DNA from: CAISGS01 sp044346445
GTDB lineage: Bacteria; Pseudomonadota; Alphaproteobacteria; Caulobacterales; Caulobacteraceae
Length of the DNA stretch: 64,000 nt
Direction of reading: 5' to 3'
Assembly (NCBI GenBank): GCA_044346445.1
Contig: JBIIZD010000002.1
Location: 1 to 64,000 of the forward strand
A program made the position numbers and the translations under genes. Under the pieces are notes generated by a model, which was not told the DNA's origin, ran no database searches, and saw only the letters and a program-made list of their open reading frames with translations. Shown in pieces: positions 33,659-42,999 of this stretch (position 1 is its first letter; every line of letters starts with the position of its first letter).

Positions 33659-35280
33659 TGGACAGTTTTGATTATGTGATTGTCGGGGCAGGCACCGCTG
33701 GCTGTGTCGTGGCCAGCCGCCTGTCTGAGGACGGCAAGGCCAATGTCCTGGTGCTGGAAGCGGGCGGCACCGACCGCACGGTCTGGATCCAATTGCCGAT
33801 CGGCTATGGCCGCACCTTCTTCGACCGGTCGATCAACTGGATGTATGACACGCAGGTCGAGTCCAATCTGGCTGGCCGCACCAGCTATTGGCCGCGCGGC
33901 AAGGTGATTGGTGGCTCTGGCTCGATCAATGCCATGGTCTATGTCCGGGGACGGCCCGAAGACTTCGAAGACTGGAAGGCCATGGGCAATAGCGGTTGGG
34001 GCTGGGACGATGTCCTGCCCTATTTTCGCAAGTCCGAGGATCATGATGGCGGCGAGACCAGCCATCACGGCAAGGGCGGCCCGATCCATGTCACCGATAT
34101 TTCCAAGCGCGCCCATCCGATCTGCCAGACCTTTATCGAGACGGCCAAGGGGCTGGGCTATGCCTATACGCCCGACTTTAACGGCCCGTCTGGCGAGGGC
34201 GTCGGCATTTATCAGATCAATACCGATAAGGGCTTTCGTGCCTCCAGCGCCAATGCCTTTTTGCGCCCGGCCCTGCGCCGCAAAAACCTGACCCTGCGCG
34301 CCAAGGCTCAGGTCACGCGCATCCTGTTTGAAGGCAAGACCGCTGTCGGTCTTGAATACCGCCAAGGCGGCAAGCTGCACGCGGTGCGGGCCAGGCGCGA
34401 GGTGATCTTGTGCGGCGGCACGATCAATTCGCCGCAATTATTGCAGGTTTCCGGCATTGGCGACGGCGCCTTGCTGCGCGGTCTTGGCATACCGGTCGTG
34501 CATGACGCCCGGGCTGTGGGCCAGAACCTGCAAGACCATCTGGCTGTGTCTTATTTCTACAAGTGCAGCGTCCCAACCTTGAATGACCAGCTTGGCCCCT
34601 GGCATGGCAAGGTCAAGGCGGGCCTGCACTATCTGCTCAATCGCGGCGGCCCCTTATCCATGAGCGTCAACCAAGGCGGCGGCTTTTTGCGCTCTAGCCC
34701 CGATAAGACCCGCCCCGACCTACAGCTCTATTTCAGCCCGGTCAGCTATACCCAGACCTCGCTGGCCAAGCGTGAACTGCTTAATCCCGATCCATTTTCG
34801 GCGTTTTTGCTGTCGTTTAATGCTTGCCGTCCGACCAGCCGTGGCCATCTGGCCATTACCTCGCCGGACCCGTCCGTCTATCCCTCGATCAAACCCAATT
34901 ATTTATCGACCGATAAGGATGTCAGCGACGCTGTGATTGGCAATCGGCTCTTGCGCACCATAGCCGCCAGCGCGCCCCTGTCCGATATCATCACCGAAGA
35001 ACTGGTGCCGGGCACCCATCTGAAGACCGATCAGGAACTGCTCGACGATTTTCGCAAGCGCGCCGATACGGTCTATCATCCGGTTGGCACCTGTATGATG
35101 GGCCTTGATCCGGCCCTGTCGGTGGTTGATGCGCGGCTCAAGGTGCACGGGATCGCGCGCTTGCGAATTATTGACGCTTCGATCTTTCCGACCGTCACAT
35201 CCGGCAATACCAATGCCCCGACGGTCATGGTGGCGGAAAAGGGCGCGGCCATGGTGCTGGAAGATGCGCATCTGACCTAG
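33658..35280 (+). CDS. GMC-family FAD oxidoreductase (choline dehydrogenase-like)
   Basis: 540 residues. The FAD Rossmann motif VIVGAGTAGCVVASRL is at the very N-terminus. PRGKVIGGSGSINAMVYVRG is the first GMC signature, and GGTINSPQLLQVSGIG the second. The catalytic His region is TVYHPVGTCMMG and the C-terminal NTNAPTVMVAEKGA completes the active site. The family oxidises primary or secondary alcohols such as choline, glucose or polyethylene glycol derivatives, passing electrons to a quinone or oxygen. The start ATG overlaps the stop of the dehydratase (TGATG), showing translational coupling. It can supply the aldehyde for the dehydrogenase two genes upstream (inference). Confidence 0.94.
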   Translation: MDSFDYVIVGAGTAGCVVASRLSEDGKANVLVLEAGGTDRTVWIQLPIGYGRTFFDRSINWMYDTQVESNLAGRTSYWPRGKVIGGSGSINAMVYVRGRPEDFEDWKAMGNSGWGWDDVLPYFRKSEDHDGGETSHHGKGGPIHVTDISKRAHPICQTFIETAKGLGYAYTPDFNGPSGEGVGIYQINTDKGFRASSANAFLRPALRRKNLTLRAKAQVTRILFEGKTAVGLEYRQGGKLHAVRARREVILCGGTINSPQLLQVSGIGDGALLRGLGIPVVHDARAVGQNLQDHLAVSYFYKCSVPTLNDQLGPWHGKVKAGLHYLLNRGGPLSMSVNQGGGFLRSSPDKTRPDLQLYFSPVSYTQTSLAKRELLNPDPFSAFLLSFNACRPTSRGHLAITSPDPSVYPSIKPNYLSTDKDVSDAVIGNRLLRTIAASAPLSDIITEELVPGTHLKTDQELLDDFRKRADTVYHPVGTCMMGLDPALSVVDARLKVHGIARLRIIDASIFPTVTSGNTNAPTVMVAEKGAAMVLEDAHLT

Positions 35281-35371
35281 GGGGCTAGCCTTGTCTGACC
35301 GGGCCGCTAATGTGGCCTTGTATCCAATCTGATCCCCGGCAAGCGCCGCTCCAAATCAATAAGGCAGTCCC

Positions 35372-36364
35372 ATGACATTCAAGGCATTGGTGGTTCACAA
35401 ATCCGATGACGGCGCGATCCGGTCTGGCATTGAAACCTTAGACGATTGCGCCCTGCCGCAGGGCAATGTCACGGTTGAGGTCGAATATTCCACCGTCAAT
35501 TATAAGGATGGCCTGTGCATGGGCGGTCAGGGCCGTCTGGTGCGTAATTATCCACATGTTCCGGGCATTGATTTTGCGGGCACGGTCAGCCAGTCCAGCG
35601 ATGAGCGTTATAAGGTCGGTGACGCGGTTGTCCTGACCGGCTGGCGGGTGGGCGAGACCCATTGGGGCGGCTATGCCACCAAGACAAGGCTCAATGCCGA
35701 TTGGCTGGTGCCACTCCCTGCGGGTCTCAGCGCGCGCAATGCCATGGCCATTGGCACGGCGGGCTTTACCGCCATATTGAGCGTCATGGCGCTCGAAGAT
35801 CACGGCCTGACGCCCGACAAGGGCGAGGTCCTGGTTACGGGCGCAGCGGGCGGGGTTGGCTCGGTCGCCACCGCCATCCTTGCGCATCTCGGCTATAAGG
35901 TGGTCTGCGTCACCGGCCGGGCCGAGGCGGCCGATTATCTGACCAGTCTGGGCGCTAGCCGCATAATTAGCCGTGAGGATCTGTCGACCCTGTCAAAGGC
36001 GCCGCTGGAGTCCGAGACCTGGGCGGGCTGTATTGATGCGGTTGGCGGTCATATGCTGGCGCGGGTGCTGGGCCAGATGAAATATGGCGCGTCCGTCGCC
36101 TCGGTTGGCCTGGCGGGCGGCGCAGAACTGCCCACCACTGTGTTGCCCTTCCTTTTGCGCGGCGTGAACCTTTTGGGTATTGAATCGGTTATGCAGCCCT
36201 ATGCCAACCGCCTGCGCGCCTGGGAACGGATCGCAAAAGACCTGCCTATGGACCTGCTGGAAAAAATGATCACCCCGATCACCCTAGCCGACCTGCCCAA
36301 GGCCGGGGACGATATCCTCAAGGGTCAGGTCCAAGGCCGCCTGGTCGTGGATATGAAGGCTTAA
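35372..36364 (+). CDS. acuI: YhdH/AcuI-type NADPH-dependent quinone/acryloyl-CoA reductase
   Basis: 330 residues of the zinc-free medium-chain dehydrogenase family. TVEVEYSTVNYKDGLCM is the family's N-terminal catalytic block and VLVTGAAGGVGSVATAILAH the NADPH-binding loop; GIDFAGTV and FLLRGVNLLGIESV are typical of YhdH/AcuI. AcuI proteins reduce the toxic acryloyl-CoA to propionyl-CoA; others in the family act on quinones. The gene has its own leader of 91 bases after the GMC gene and the same strand, so it may be read with or independently of the operon. Confidence 0.88.
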   Translation: MTFKALVVHKSDDGAIRSGIETLDDCALPQGNVTVEVEYSTVNYKDGLCMGGQGRLVRNYPHVPGIDFAGTVSQSSDERYKVGDAVVLTGWRVGETHWGGYATKTRLNADWLVPLPAGLSARNAMAIGTAGFTAILSVMALEDHGLTPDKGEVLVTGAAGGVGSVATAILAHLGYKVVCVTGRAEAADYLTSLGASRIISREDLSTLSKAPLESETWAGCIDAVGGHMLARVLGQMKYGASVASVGLAGGAELPTTVLPFLLRGVNLLGIESVMQPYANRLRAWERIAKDLPMDLLEKMITPITLADLPKAGDDILKGQVQGRLVVDMKA

Positions 36365-36387
36365 AGCGGGTTGGCGACGGGCGGGAC

Positions 36388-36807
36388 CTATCCCGCCCAA
36401 GGGTTTAAGACGCGCGCGCCGGTCTTGGCAAAATCGGCCAGATTGCGCGTGACCACGGTCAGATTATGGGTAAGGGCCGTCGCTGCAATCAGGGCGTCGC
36501 GCTCTGACCTTGGGTCTGGCACATGCAGGCGCGCGCAGGTCTTGGCAATGGCAGACGTCACCGGCAAGGTTTGCTCTGCAAAGGTGGGCAGGACCTGGCC
36601 ATCCAGCCATTGCCGCAGCATCTTCGCTTGAGGCCCGTCGCGCCGTTCGATCTGCAAGACGCCCAATTCCAGCTCCAAGACCGTAATCGCCGAGATATAG
36701 AGCTGGCTTGTCTCAATCGTCTGCGCCCAGGCGACCAGATTGGCATCGGCCTTGCCAGAGGCGGCCTTGCGCAGTTCTGAGACCACATTGGTGTCGAGCA
36801 AAAACAT
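36388..36807 (-). CDS. vapC: VapC-like PIN-domain toxin
   Basis: 139 residues with a complete PIN-domain nuclease set: MFLLDTNVVSELRKA gives the first Asp (D5), the Glu is in TVLELELGV, the second Asp in SERDALIAATAL and the third acid/Asn site in TRNLADF. VapC toxins cut tRNA or rRNA when not bound by antitoxin. The start codon overlaps the stop of the antitoxin gene (ATGA), so the two are coupled. The pair is complete and likely functional. Confidence 0.93.
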   Translation of the reverse strand: MFLLDTNVVSELRKAASGKADANLVAWAQTIETSQLYISAITVLELELGVLQIERRDGPQAKMLRQWLDGQVLPTFAEQTLPVTSAIAKTCARLHVPDPRSERDALIAATALTHNLTVVTRNLADFAKTGARVLNPWAG

Positions 36808-37061
36808 CAGGCCAGTTCGGCCGCGCGGCTTTCAATCCTGGCCTTGGGCGGATCAAATTCTAGATCCCCGCCTTCGGGCATGGCCAAGAGGTCAGCTATT
36901 CTAGGCTGGCCACCAATCAGGCGCTGATAGTCCTCCATGCTCAGCAAGACATGGGCAGGACGGCCACGGTCGGTAATAAAGACCGGGCCAAGCTGGGCGG
37001 CCCGCTTGGCACCGCTGGCGTCTTGATTGAAGGCCCGGCTTGATAGGGTGGTGATGGTCAT
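36807..37061 (-). CDS. Phd/YefM-type antitoxin
   Basis: 84 residues from ATG 37061 (an in-frame start six codons upstream is possible). The N-terminal MTITTLSSRAFNQDASGAKR and the following GPVFITDRGRPAHVLLSMED are the classical Phd/YefM DNA-binding fold; the tail with LEFDPPKARIE is the toxin-binding part. It neutralises the VapC-like toxin and represses the operon. The family is the same as that of the antitoxin remnant near 0.9 kb, but the sequences are clearly different. Confidence 0.9.
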   Translation of the reverse strand: MTITTLSSRAFNQDASGAKRAAQLGPVFITDRGRPAHVLLSMEDYQRLIGGQPRIADLLAMPEGGDLEFDPPKARIESRAAELA

Positions 37062-37227
37062 GCCCTTGGTCCATGGCAAAGTGTTATAGGCACGTTACTA
37101 CAATGGCTCAACGGTTTCAATGCCAAGGCCATGCGACCCACGCGAGCCCAATCCGTAAAATTTATTTACCGATAGCCAAGACTGCTGTTAAGCTTTTCAT
37201 CAGGCTGACCAGTGGCGAGACCTAGTT

Positions 37228-38139
37228 GTGCAAAACAAGTTCGATCTTCGCAAATTGCCGCCGCTCAAATCGCTGAAAGGGTTTGAGGCGGCGACCCGGC
37301 ATCAGAGCATTCGCGAGGCGGCAGATGAGCTGTGCCTGACCCATCCCGCCGTCAGTCATCAGGTACAACTGATCGAGGAGGCGCTAGGGGTGACGCTCTT
37401 TGCCCAGGATGGTCGGCGGATTGTTTCGACCGAGGAAGGGCGCGTGCTCTATCCCTATGTGCGGGCGGCGTTTGAATCCCTGCTCGAAGGGGTTGAGGCC
37501 GCGCACCGCCACGCTTTGGACAAGCCCTTGAGGGTCCAGACCTATGTCACCGCCTCGATCCGCTGGATGGCGCGGCGTGTGCCGCAATTCTTGCAGGACA
37601 ATCCCCAGGTCAAGCTGGTGCTCAGCACCTGTGCTGTGGAGTGGGAGTTTGACGATGTCCACGCCGATGTCGGGCTGGTCTATTGCGAAACCCCACCCAG
37701 CAACAAGTATCACTGGGTGCCCTTGTTTGATTACACCCTGTTTCCGGTCTGCAGCCCGCAAATGGCGGCCAGTATGGGCCCTGACCCGACACCTGCCGAC
37801 CTCTTGGCCAAGCCGCTGATTGCCATCAATACGGAGGTGCGCAACTGGCAGACCTGGTTTGAATCGGCAGGGCTCAGCTTTGATGCCGCCTCAAGCTATA
37901 TGGTTGTCGATACCTTGGCCGTGGCCTTGGAAATGGCCCTGAATAATGAGGCGATTGCGCTGGTCAATGGGCCGTTTGTCGATCAGGACCTGGCCCTGGG
38001 CCGTCTGGTCCAGCCGGTCGCGCATAGGGCGGTCTGCCCCGGCGAATGGGGCCTGATCTGCCGCAAGGAGCTAAAGGAAAACCTGCGCATCCGCACCTTT
38101 ATGGACTGGATGATTCAGAGCGCTGCGCAAGTCTGCTAG
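37228..38139 (+). CDS. LysR-family transcriptional regulator (GcvA-like)
   Basis: 303 residues from a GTG start. The N-terminal winged helix-turn-helix is SIREAADELCLTHPAVSHQV followed by LIEEALGVTLF. The remaining ~200 residues are the LysR substrate-binding domain. The 'LPPLKSLKGFEAATRHQS' opening is typical of the GcvA/beta-lactamase-regulator subgroup. It is divergent from the toxin-antitoxin pair and convergent with an aldehyde dehydrogenase gene, four bases from its end; it could control that dehydrogenase or the upstream catabolic genes. Confidence 0.92.
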   Translation: MQNKFDLRKLPPLKSLKGFEAATRHQSIREAADELCLTHPAVSHQVQLIEEALGVTLFAQDGRRIVSTEEGRVLYPYVRAAFESLLEGVEAAHRHALDKPLRVQTYVTASIRWMARRVPQFLQDNPQVKLVLSTCAVEWEFDDVHADVGLVYCETPPSNKYHWVPLFDYTLFPVCSPQMAASMGPDPTPADLLAKPLIAINTEVRNWQTWFESAGLSFDAASSYMVVDTLAVALEMALNNEAIALVNGPFVDQDLALGRLVQPVAHRAVCPGEWGLICRKELKENLRIRTFMDWMIQSAAQVC

Positions 38140-38143
38140 GGGC

Positions 38144-39652
38144 CTAGCCCAGCGACAGCCAAGCGGCCTTGGACTGCATGTATCCGGCCAGACATTCCAT
38201 CGACTTGTCGCGCGTATTGCCAGACTGCTTATAGCCGCCAAACGGTTGGGTCATGTCGCCATCGCCAAAGCAATTGACCCAGACCACGCCCGCCTCCAGC
38301 GCCTTGATCATGCGGTGCGCGCAGTTTAAGTCGCTGGTCCAGACGCTGGCCGCCAGCCCATAAATGGAGTCATTGGCCAGCGCGATTGCCTCGGCCTCGG
38401 TCTTGAACGGCAAGACCACGGCCACCGGGCCAAAGATCTCCTCGCGGGCTATCTCCATGCCGGGGGTGACGCCGGTAAATAGGGTCGGGGCGACATAGGC
38501 CCCGTCTGGCCGGTCCGCCACCGCATCGCCGCCAAAGGCCAGATGCGCGCCCTCAGTCTTGCCCTTGGCGATCCAGCCGAGCACATCGCGCTGCTGGGCG
38601 CGCGAGACCATGGGGCCAAGCGAGGTTGAGGGATCAAGCGGATCACCGGCGCTATAGAGCTGGCCGGTGCGCTGGCTAAAGCGTTCGACAAAGGCGTCAT
38701 GAATATCGGCATGGACCAATAGCCGCGACCCGGCATTACAGACCTGGCCAGCATTGTCATAAATGCCGCCAATCGCGCGGTCGACGGCTGAATCGAGGTC
38801 GGCCAGATCGCGCATAAAGATTTGCGGGCTCTTGCCGCCGGTTTCCAGCGAGACGCGCTTGAGATTGGACTGGCCGGCATAGATCATCAGCTGCTTGCCC
38901 ACGGCGGTCGAGCCGGTAAAGCTGATCTTGGCTACATCCTGGTGCAGGGCGAGCGCCTTGCCCGCATCCTGACCGCGGCCATTGACGACATTGAACACCC
39001 CGTCCGGCCCGCCCGCGGCAACGAACAGCTCTGCCAGTTTCAGGCAGCTCAAAGGCGCTTGCTGGGCCGGTTTGAGCACCACGCAATTGCCAGCCGCCAG
39101 GGCCGGGGCCACCTTCCAGGTCGCCATGAGCAGCGGATAGTTCCATGACGAGATTGCCCCGACCACGCCCAAGGGCTCGCGCGAAATGATCTGCACCGCC
39201 TCATGCGGCGAGGTGGTGACAGCCCCCGCCACCTTATCGATACATTCGCCAAAATAGCGCAGGGTCACCACGACTTCGGGCAGGTCAATGGTCAGGGCAT
39301 CGGTAATCGGCTTGCCCATGGACAGGCATTCCAAAAGGGCAAGGTCTGCGGCGTGTTCCTCGACCAGATCGGCAAAGCGCCGAAAGATCGCCATACGCGC
39401 GCGCGGTGCCATGTGCCGCCAGCGCCCGTCATCCCAGGCGGCCTTGGCGCTGGCCACGGCCAGATCAATGTCCTGAGCCGTCCCGCAGGCCATGCGCGCC
39501 ACGCTGGTGCCATTGGCAGGATTAAGCGCCTCAAAGCTCTGGCCCAGCACCCCCGGCCTATAGCCCCCGTCAATGAATAGGCCAGTTTCGATCTTTAGAG
39601 CGGCTGCGCGGGCGGTCCAGGCAGCAAGGTCGAAGGTATCGGGCGTGGCCAT
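38144..39652 (-). CDS. Aldehyde dehydrogenase (betaine/gamma-glutamyl-aminobutyraldehyde type)
   Basis: 502 residues with the family set: PLGVVGAISSWNYPL, cofactor loop SFTGSTAVGKQ, Glu in SLETGGKSPQIF and catalytic Cys in YDNAGQVCNAGSR. The overall pattern (SMGKPITDAL, NCFGDGDMTQPFGGYKQSG) is that of PuuC/betaine aldehyde dehydrogenases, which oxidise amino- or hydroxy-aldehydes with NAD(P)+. It is convergent with the LysR gene and followed upstream by a dehydrogenase of the 3-hydroxyisobutyrate class on the same strand, 39 bases away. Confidence 0.93.
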   Translation of the reverse strand: MATPDTFDLAAWTARAAALKIETGLFIDGGYRPGVLGQSFEALNPANGTSVARMACGTAQDIDLAVASAKAAWDDGRWRHMAPRARMAIFRRFADLVEEHAADLALLECLSMGKPITDALTIDLPEVVVTLRYFGECIDKVAGAVTTSPHEAVQIISREPLGVVGAISSWNYPLLMATWKVAPALAAGNCVVLKPAQQAPLSCLKLAELFVAAGGPDGVFNVVNGRGQDAGKALALHQDVAKISFTGSTAVGKQLMIYAGQSNLKRVSLETGGKSPQIFMRDLADLDSAVDRAIGGIYDNAGQVCNAGSRLLVHADIHDAFVERFSQRTGQLYSAGDPLDPSTSLGPMVSRAQQRDVLGWIAKGKTEGAHLAFGGDAVADRPDGAYVAPTLFTGVTPGMEIAREEIFGPVAVVLPFKTEAEAIALANDSIYGLAASVWTSDLNCAHRMIKALEAGVVWVNCFGDGDMTQPFGGYKQSGNTRDKSMECLAGYMQSKAAWLSLG

Positions 39653-39691
39653 GGGCAGTCCTAGCGAAAACGGGGGGCTTGAGCTGAGCGA

Positions 39692-40648
39692 CTAGCGCTT
39701 GGCGATCACTTCATAGCCGGGTTCTTCGGGCTCATCATCCACCATATCGGCGGGGAAGCCTTGGCCCAGTACCTTGACGCCGCAAGGCTCTTCAATGCGC
39801 CGGATGATATTGGGCGAATGCTCGCGCGGGCCGTACCTGGCCTGGCCGTCCTTGAAAATGTTCAGAACCAGGGGCGAGATCTCCAAGGGCACGTCTAGGT
39901 CCTGAGCCCACTGATCGAACAGGCCGACATCCTTGATCACCAGATCCATGGTAAAATTGATGTCGCGGCTGCCGTTCAAGATCACCTGGGACTCAGTTTC
40001 GTGCACGAAGGAATTGCCCGACGAGATGCGTATCGCCTCATAGGCTGTGTTCATATCCATGCCGCCGACCTTACACACGGTCAGGGCCTCGGCCAGGGCC
40101 GCCAGATGCACAGTGCACAGATAATTGGTAACGACCTTCAGGGTCGAGGCAGTGCCCAGATCGCCCGTGTGCAGAATACGCCGACCCATGGTGGTCAGCA
40201 CAGGGAAGACCTTGTCAAAGGCTTCGCGCTTGCCCGCTGCAAAAATGGCAATATTGCCCGTATCGGCGCGATGACAGCCGCCCGAGACGGGGCAGTCCAT
40301 GATCATGGCCCCCTTGGCCTCAACCAGCTTGGACAGGCGCAGGACCTCATTATGGTCGGTGGTGCTCATCTCCATCCAGACCTGACCGGGACGCATGACG
40401 GCGATAAAGCCATCCTCGCCCTCGGCCACGGCGGCGCTGGCGGCGGGGGAGGGCAGGCAGGTAATGATGATATCGACGGCCTCGGCCATGGCGCGGGGCG
40501 AGGCCGCCGCCTTGGCACCGCGGGCGACAAAGGCCTGGACCAGGCTGTCATCCAGATCGCGCACCGTCACATCATGGCCGTTGCGAATAAGGCTGCCGGC
40601 CAGCTTGCCGCCAACATTTCCCAGACCAATAAAGCCAATTTTCGTCAT
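39692..40648 (-). CDS. 3-hydroxyisobutyrate dehydrogenase-like NAD(P)-dependent oxidoreductase
   Basis: 318 residues from ATG 40648; the open frame extends 40 codons further up but without a ribosome site. The Rossmann motif IGFIGLGNVGGKLAGSLIRN and substrate signature DCPVSGGCHRADTGNIAIFA are those of the beta-hydroxyacid dehydrogenase family, with the catalytic Lys in STLKVVTNYLCTVH. The C-terminal part is longer than classical HIBADH by about 20 residues, ending with QGFPADMVDDEP. Substrate is a short beta-hydroxyacid or a semialdehyde; the neighbouring aldehyde dehydrogenase fits consecutive oxidation. Confidence 0.88.
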   Translation of the reverse strand: MTKIGFIGLGNVGGKLAGSLIRNGHDVTVRDLDDSLVQAFVARGAKAAASPRAMAEAVDIIITCLPSPAASAAVAEGEDGFIAVMRPGQVWMEMSTTDHNEVLRLSKLVEAKGAMIMDCPVSGGCHRADTGNIAIFAAGKREAFDKVFPVLTTMGRRILHTGDLGTASTLKVVTNYLCTVHLAALAEALTVCKVGGMDMNTAYEAIRISSGNSFVHETESQVILNGSRDINFTMDLVIKDVGLFDQWAQDLDVPLEISPLVLNIFKDGQARYGPREHSPNIIRRIEEPCGVKVLGQGFPADMVDDEPEEPGYEVIAKR

Positions 40649-40786
40649 GATTCCGGAGCCATTCTTGAGCGGTTTGAGGGTCTTTAGGGCGTCCCAGACG
40701 CGCATGACGCCCCGGATATTGCCCCAGTCATAACCGCAGCTTAAGGAACCGTTTGAGCCGCCCCACAATTCAATATTTTCGTCTCA

Positions 40787-41083
40787 TTGCAAAATTTTTT
40801 TGAAAATATCTGGTCGCCGCGCGGTCGCTACGGCGTATCGGGGGCGATTGCCGGGCCGATGGTCAATCTGGACCTGCGCAAGCTTTACCTTAAGGACCTG
40901 ACCTTTTTTGGCTGCACGGCCCAGGACGAGGGCGTGTTCCAAAACCTGATCGGCTATATTGAGCGCGGCGAGATCAGGCCCCTCATCGCCCGGACCTATG
41001 CCTTGTCAGACATGGTCCAGGCGCAGAAAGATTTTGTCGCCAAAAGCCATATTGGCAAGCTGGTCCTGATCGTGCCGCAATAG
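40787..41083 (+). pseudogene. C-terminal fragment of a zinc-type medium-chain alcohol dehydrogenase
   Basis: The open frame encodes only about 95 residues: SPRGRYGVSGAIAGPMVNLD followed by LRKLYLKDLTFFGCTAQDEG, then YIERGEIRPLIARTYALSDM and HIGKLVLIV. This is the last quarter of MDR-superfamily dehydrogenases, after the NAD-binding core. The first ~240 residues, including the catalytic and cofactor domains, are gone, and upstream is AT-rich non-coding sequence. No ribosome site precedes the first ATG. It is a deletion remnant adjacent to two intact dehydrogenases. Confidence 0.8.
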
Positions 41084-41085
41084 GC

Positions 41086-42657
41086 CTACCGCCCGGCCGG
41101 GACCAGGCCGCTGGCCGTCAGGCTGGCTTCAATCGCATCGAGCATGGGCTTGTTGAAGCCAGACTTGACGCTATTGGTCGGGGCAAAATCCATCAACTGA
41201 TCGGTTTGCACCGAATAGGCCGGCCAGGCAGGCGCGCCCTCGCAGGCGGGAACACCGGTCTTGGCAAAGGCCACCCAACAGGCATGGACGGTTGCCGACT
41301 GGGCGCGGTCTGTATTGGTCAGCAAAAGGCTGAGCGGACCAATCGCGCGCCAGCTATCAAACACGAACGGTATCTCATAGCCGTGATTGGTCCCGGCCGA
41401 GCCCTTGCGCAAACGCTCGGGCACATAGTCGAAATGATAAAGCCAGGCTGGGCTTCTGGCCGAGGCCTTGCGGGCCACCCAGCGCGCCGGAGCGGCAAAG
41501 GTCGCATCGCGCCATAGGCGGCTGGCCAGGCTGGCATCGGTGGCGGCGTCTTGGCCATAAAAGGCCTTGCTGGCGCTGAGCAGGTCAGGCGCGGCCTTGC
41601 TCAAGACATTGGCTGGATCACTATTGACGATCAGCGAGCCCTCATTGGAATTGGTGCCAATGATCAGCGGCACAGCCAGGGCCTCGCCCTTGTCAAAGGC
41701 CAGGCTCGGATTTTGTGGCAGCAGGCGCCCATCGACGATCAGGCCCGGCTTGACGCTTTCCGCCGCCGCGATCAGGGCATCACCCGACACGGCGCGCAAT
41801 TGTGCGACCGTGGCATTCTCGCCGTCCAGGCCTAGAAGCTTGGCCGCTGCCACGCCTTCGGATTGCGCCTTTTCAAACGTGCGCGGCGCGGCCCAACCAA
41901 GGCCCGACTGCACTATGGCCTTGGCAAACAGGCCCTTGGCCGAGGGGCTGGTCAAGATGGCCAGCGTGCTCATGCCGCCAGCAGACTCGCCAAACAGGGT
42001 GACATTGGCCGGGTCACCGCCAAAGGCGGCAATGTTTTTCTGCACCCAGCGCAGGGCCTCTAATTGATCTGTGGTGCCATAGCCGCCGAGGGGCGCATCG
42101 CTGCTGGCCGCCTTGGTCAGGGCAGGGTGGGCGAAATAGCCCAATAGGCCGAGGCGATAATTAATGCTGACCAGGATAACGCCGTTACGGGCAAAGCTTG
42201 CGCCATCATAGAAGGGCAGGGAGCCTGCGCCCGAGACATGGCTGCCGCCGTGCAACCAGACCATGACCGGCAGGGGCTGATCGGCCTTGGCTGGAGCCCA
42301 GATATTCAAGGTCAGACAGTCTTCGGACACCGCGCTTGGCACGCTGCCGGAGGCCGCTTTTTCCGCCGCCGTCATCTTGGTCTTTTGCAGACAGGCGGGG
42401 CCAAACCTGGTCGCCTTCAAGGTGCCATTCCAGGGCTGGGCGGGCTGGGCGGGCTGCCAGCGCAAGGCGCCAATGGGCGGCTGAGCAAAGGGCACGCCGC
42501 GAAACACCATGGCGCCGTCTTCGCTTCTGCCGACCATCAGGCCGTTATCGGTCTTGATTTGAGGTGCCGCCGCAAGAACGGGGCTGGCCATGCCCGTGAC
42601 GAGGGCTGCGACTGCGATCAGGGCTGCTCGGTGCAACCGAAGAAAATCAAGAACCAT
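41086..42657 (-). CDS. Secreted type-B carboxylesterase
   Basis: 523 residues from ATG 42657, preceded by AGGTGGA; a longer frame to 42825 lacks a signal peptide at its start. Signal peptide: ALIAVAALVTGMASPVLAAA. The type-B signature GESAGGMSTL carries the nucleophile Ser; VMVWLHGGSHVSGAG is the oxyanion loop, EDCLTLNIWAP the second signature, and the Glu and His lie in GTNSNEGS and GTNHGYEIPFVF. It hydrolyses carboxylic esters in the periplasm or outside; the natural ester is unknown. It ends three bases from the dehydrogenase remnant. Confidence 0.92.
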   Translation of the reverse strand: MVLDFLRLHRAALIAVAALVTGMASPVLAAAPQIKTDNGLMVGRSEDGAMVFRGVPFAQPPIGALRWQPAQPAQPWNGTLKATRFGPACLQKTKMTAAEKAASGSVPSAVSEDCLTLNIWAPAKADQPLPVMVWLHGGSHVSGAGSLPFYDGASFARNGVILVSINYRLGLLGYFAHPALTKAASSDAPLGGYGTTDQLEALRWVQKNIAAFGGDPANVTLFGESAGGMSTLAILTSPSAKGLFAKAIVQSGLGWAAPRTFEKAQSEGVAAAKLLGLDGENATVAQLRAVSGDALIAAAESVKPGLIVDGRLLPQNPSLAFDKGEALAVPLIIGTNSNEGSLIVNSDPANVLSKAAPDLLSASKAFYGQDAATDASLASRLWRDATFAAPARWVARKASARSPAWLYHFDYVPERLRKGSAGTNHGYEIPFVFDSWRAIGPLSLLLTNTDRAQSATVHACWVAFAKTGVPACEGAPAWPAYSVQTDQLMDFAPTNSVKSGFNKPMLDAIEASLTASGLVPAGR

Positions 42658-42999
42658 AGTCCACCTTGTTGTTTGCCGCTTCAGTCGCGCTGTGAGGCTT
42701 TGGCGTTTGAGAATAATGGATAGCCTAAACGCACTGGCTATCGGAGTCGAGATGTGGCCCTGCCAGCCCCGATCAAGCTCTATTATGCTAAGATTGAATA
42801 TGAGTTCAATTCTCAAGGCTCGCACAGTAAGAAATTATGCATCCATAAGTTCAAATTTTAAACTGACCTTGAAAATATTGACGAATTGTCTAATTTTTCA
42901 GTATTAAAATTTAAAAATTGTTTTTGAATTGAATAAATCCTGTCATTACAAATTGATAAATTTAAAAATAGATAAGGTTCGGAATTTTATCTGAAATGT
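42658..42999 (+). other. AT-rich divergent intergenic region
   Basis: About 340 bases between the carboxylesterase (-) and type I secretion (+) genes. The right 200 bases are strongly AT-rich (for example 42820-42990), unlike the neighbours. This is where both promoters should lie. No gene, tRNA or clear operator can be seen. Confidence 0.5.
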
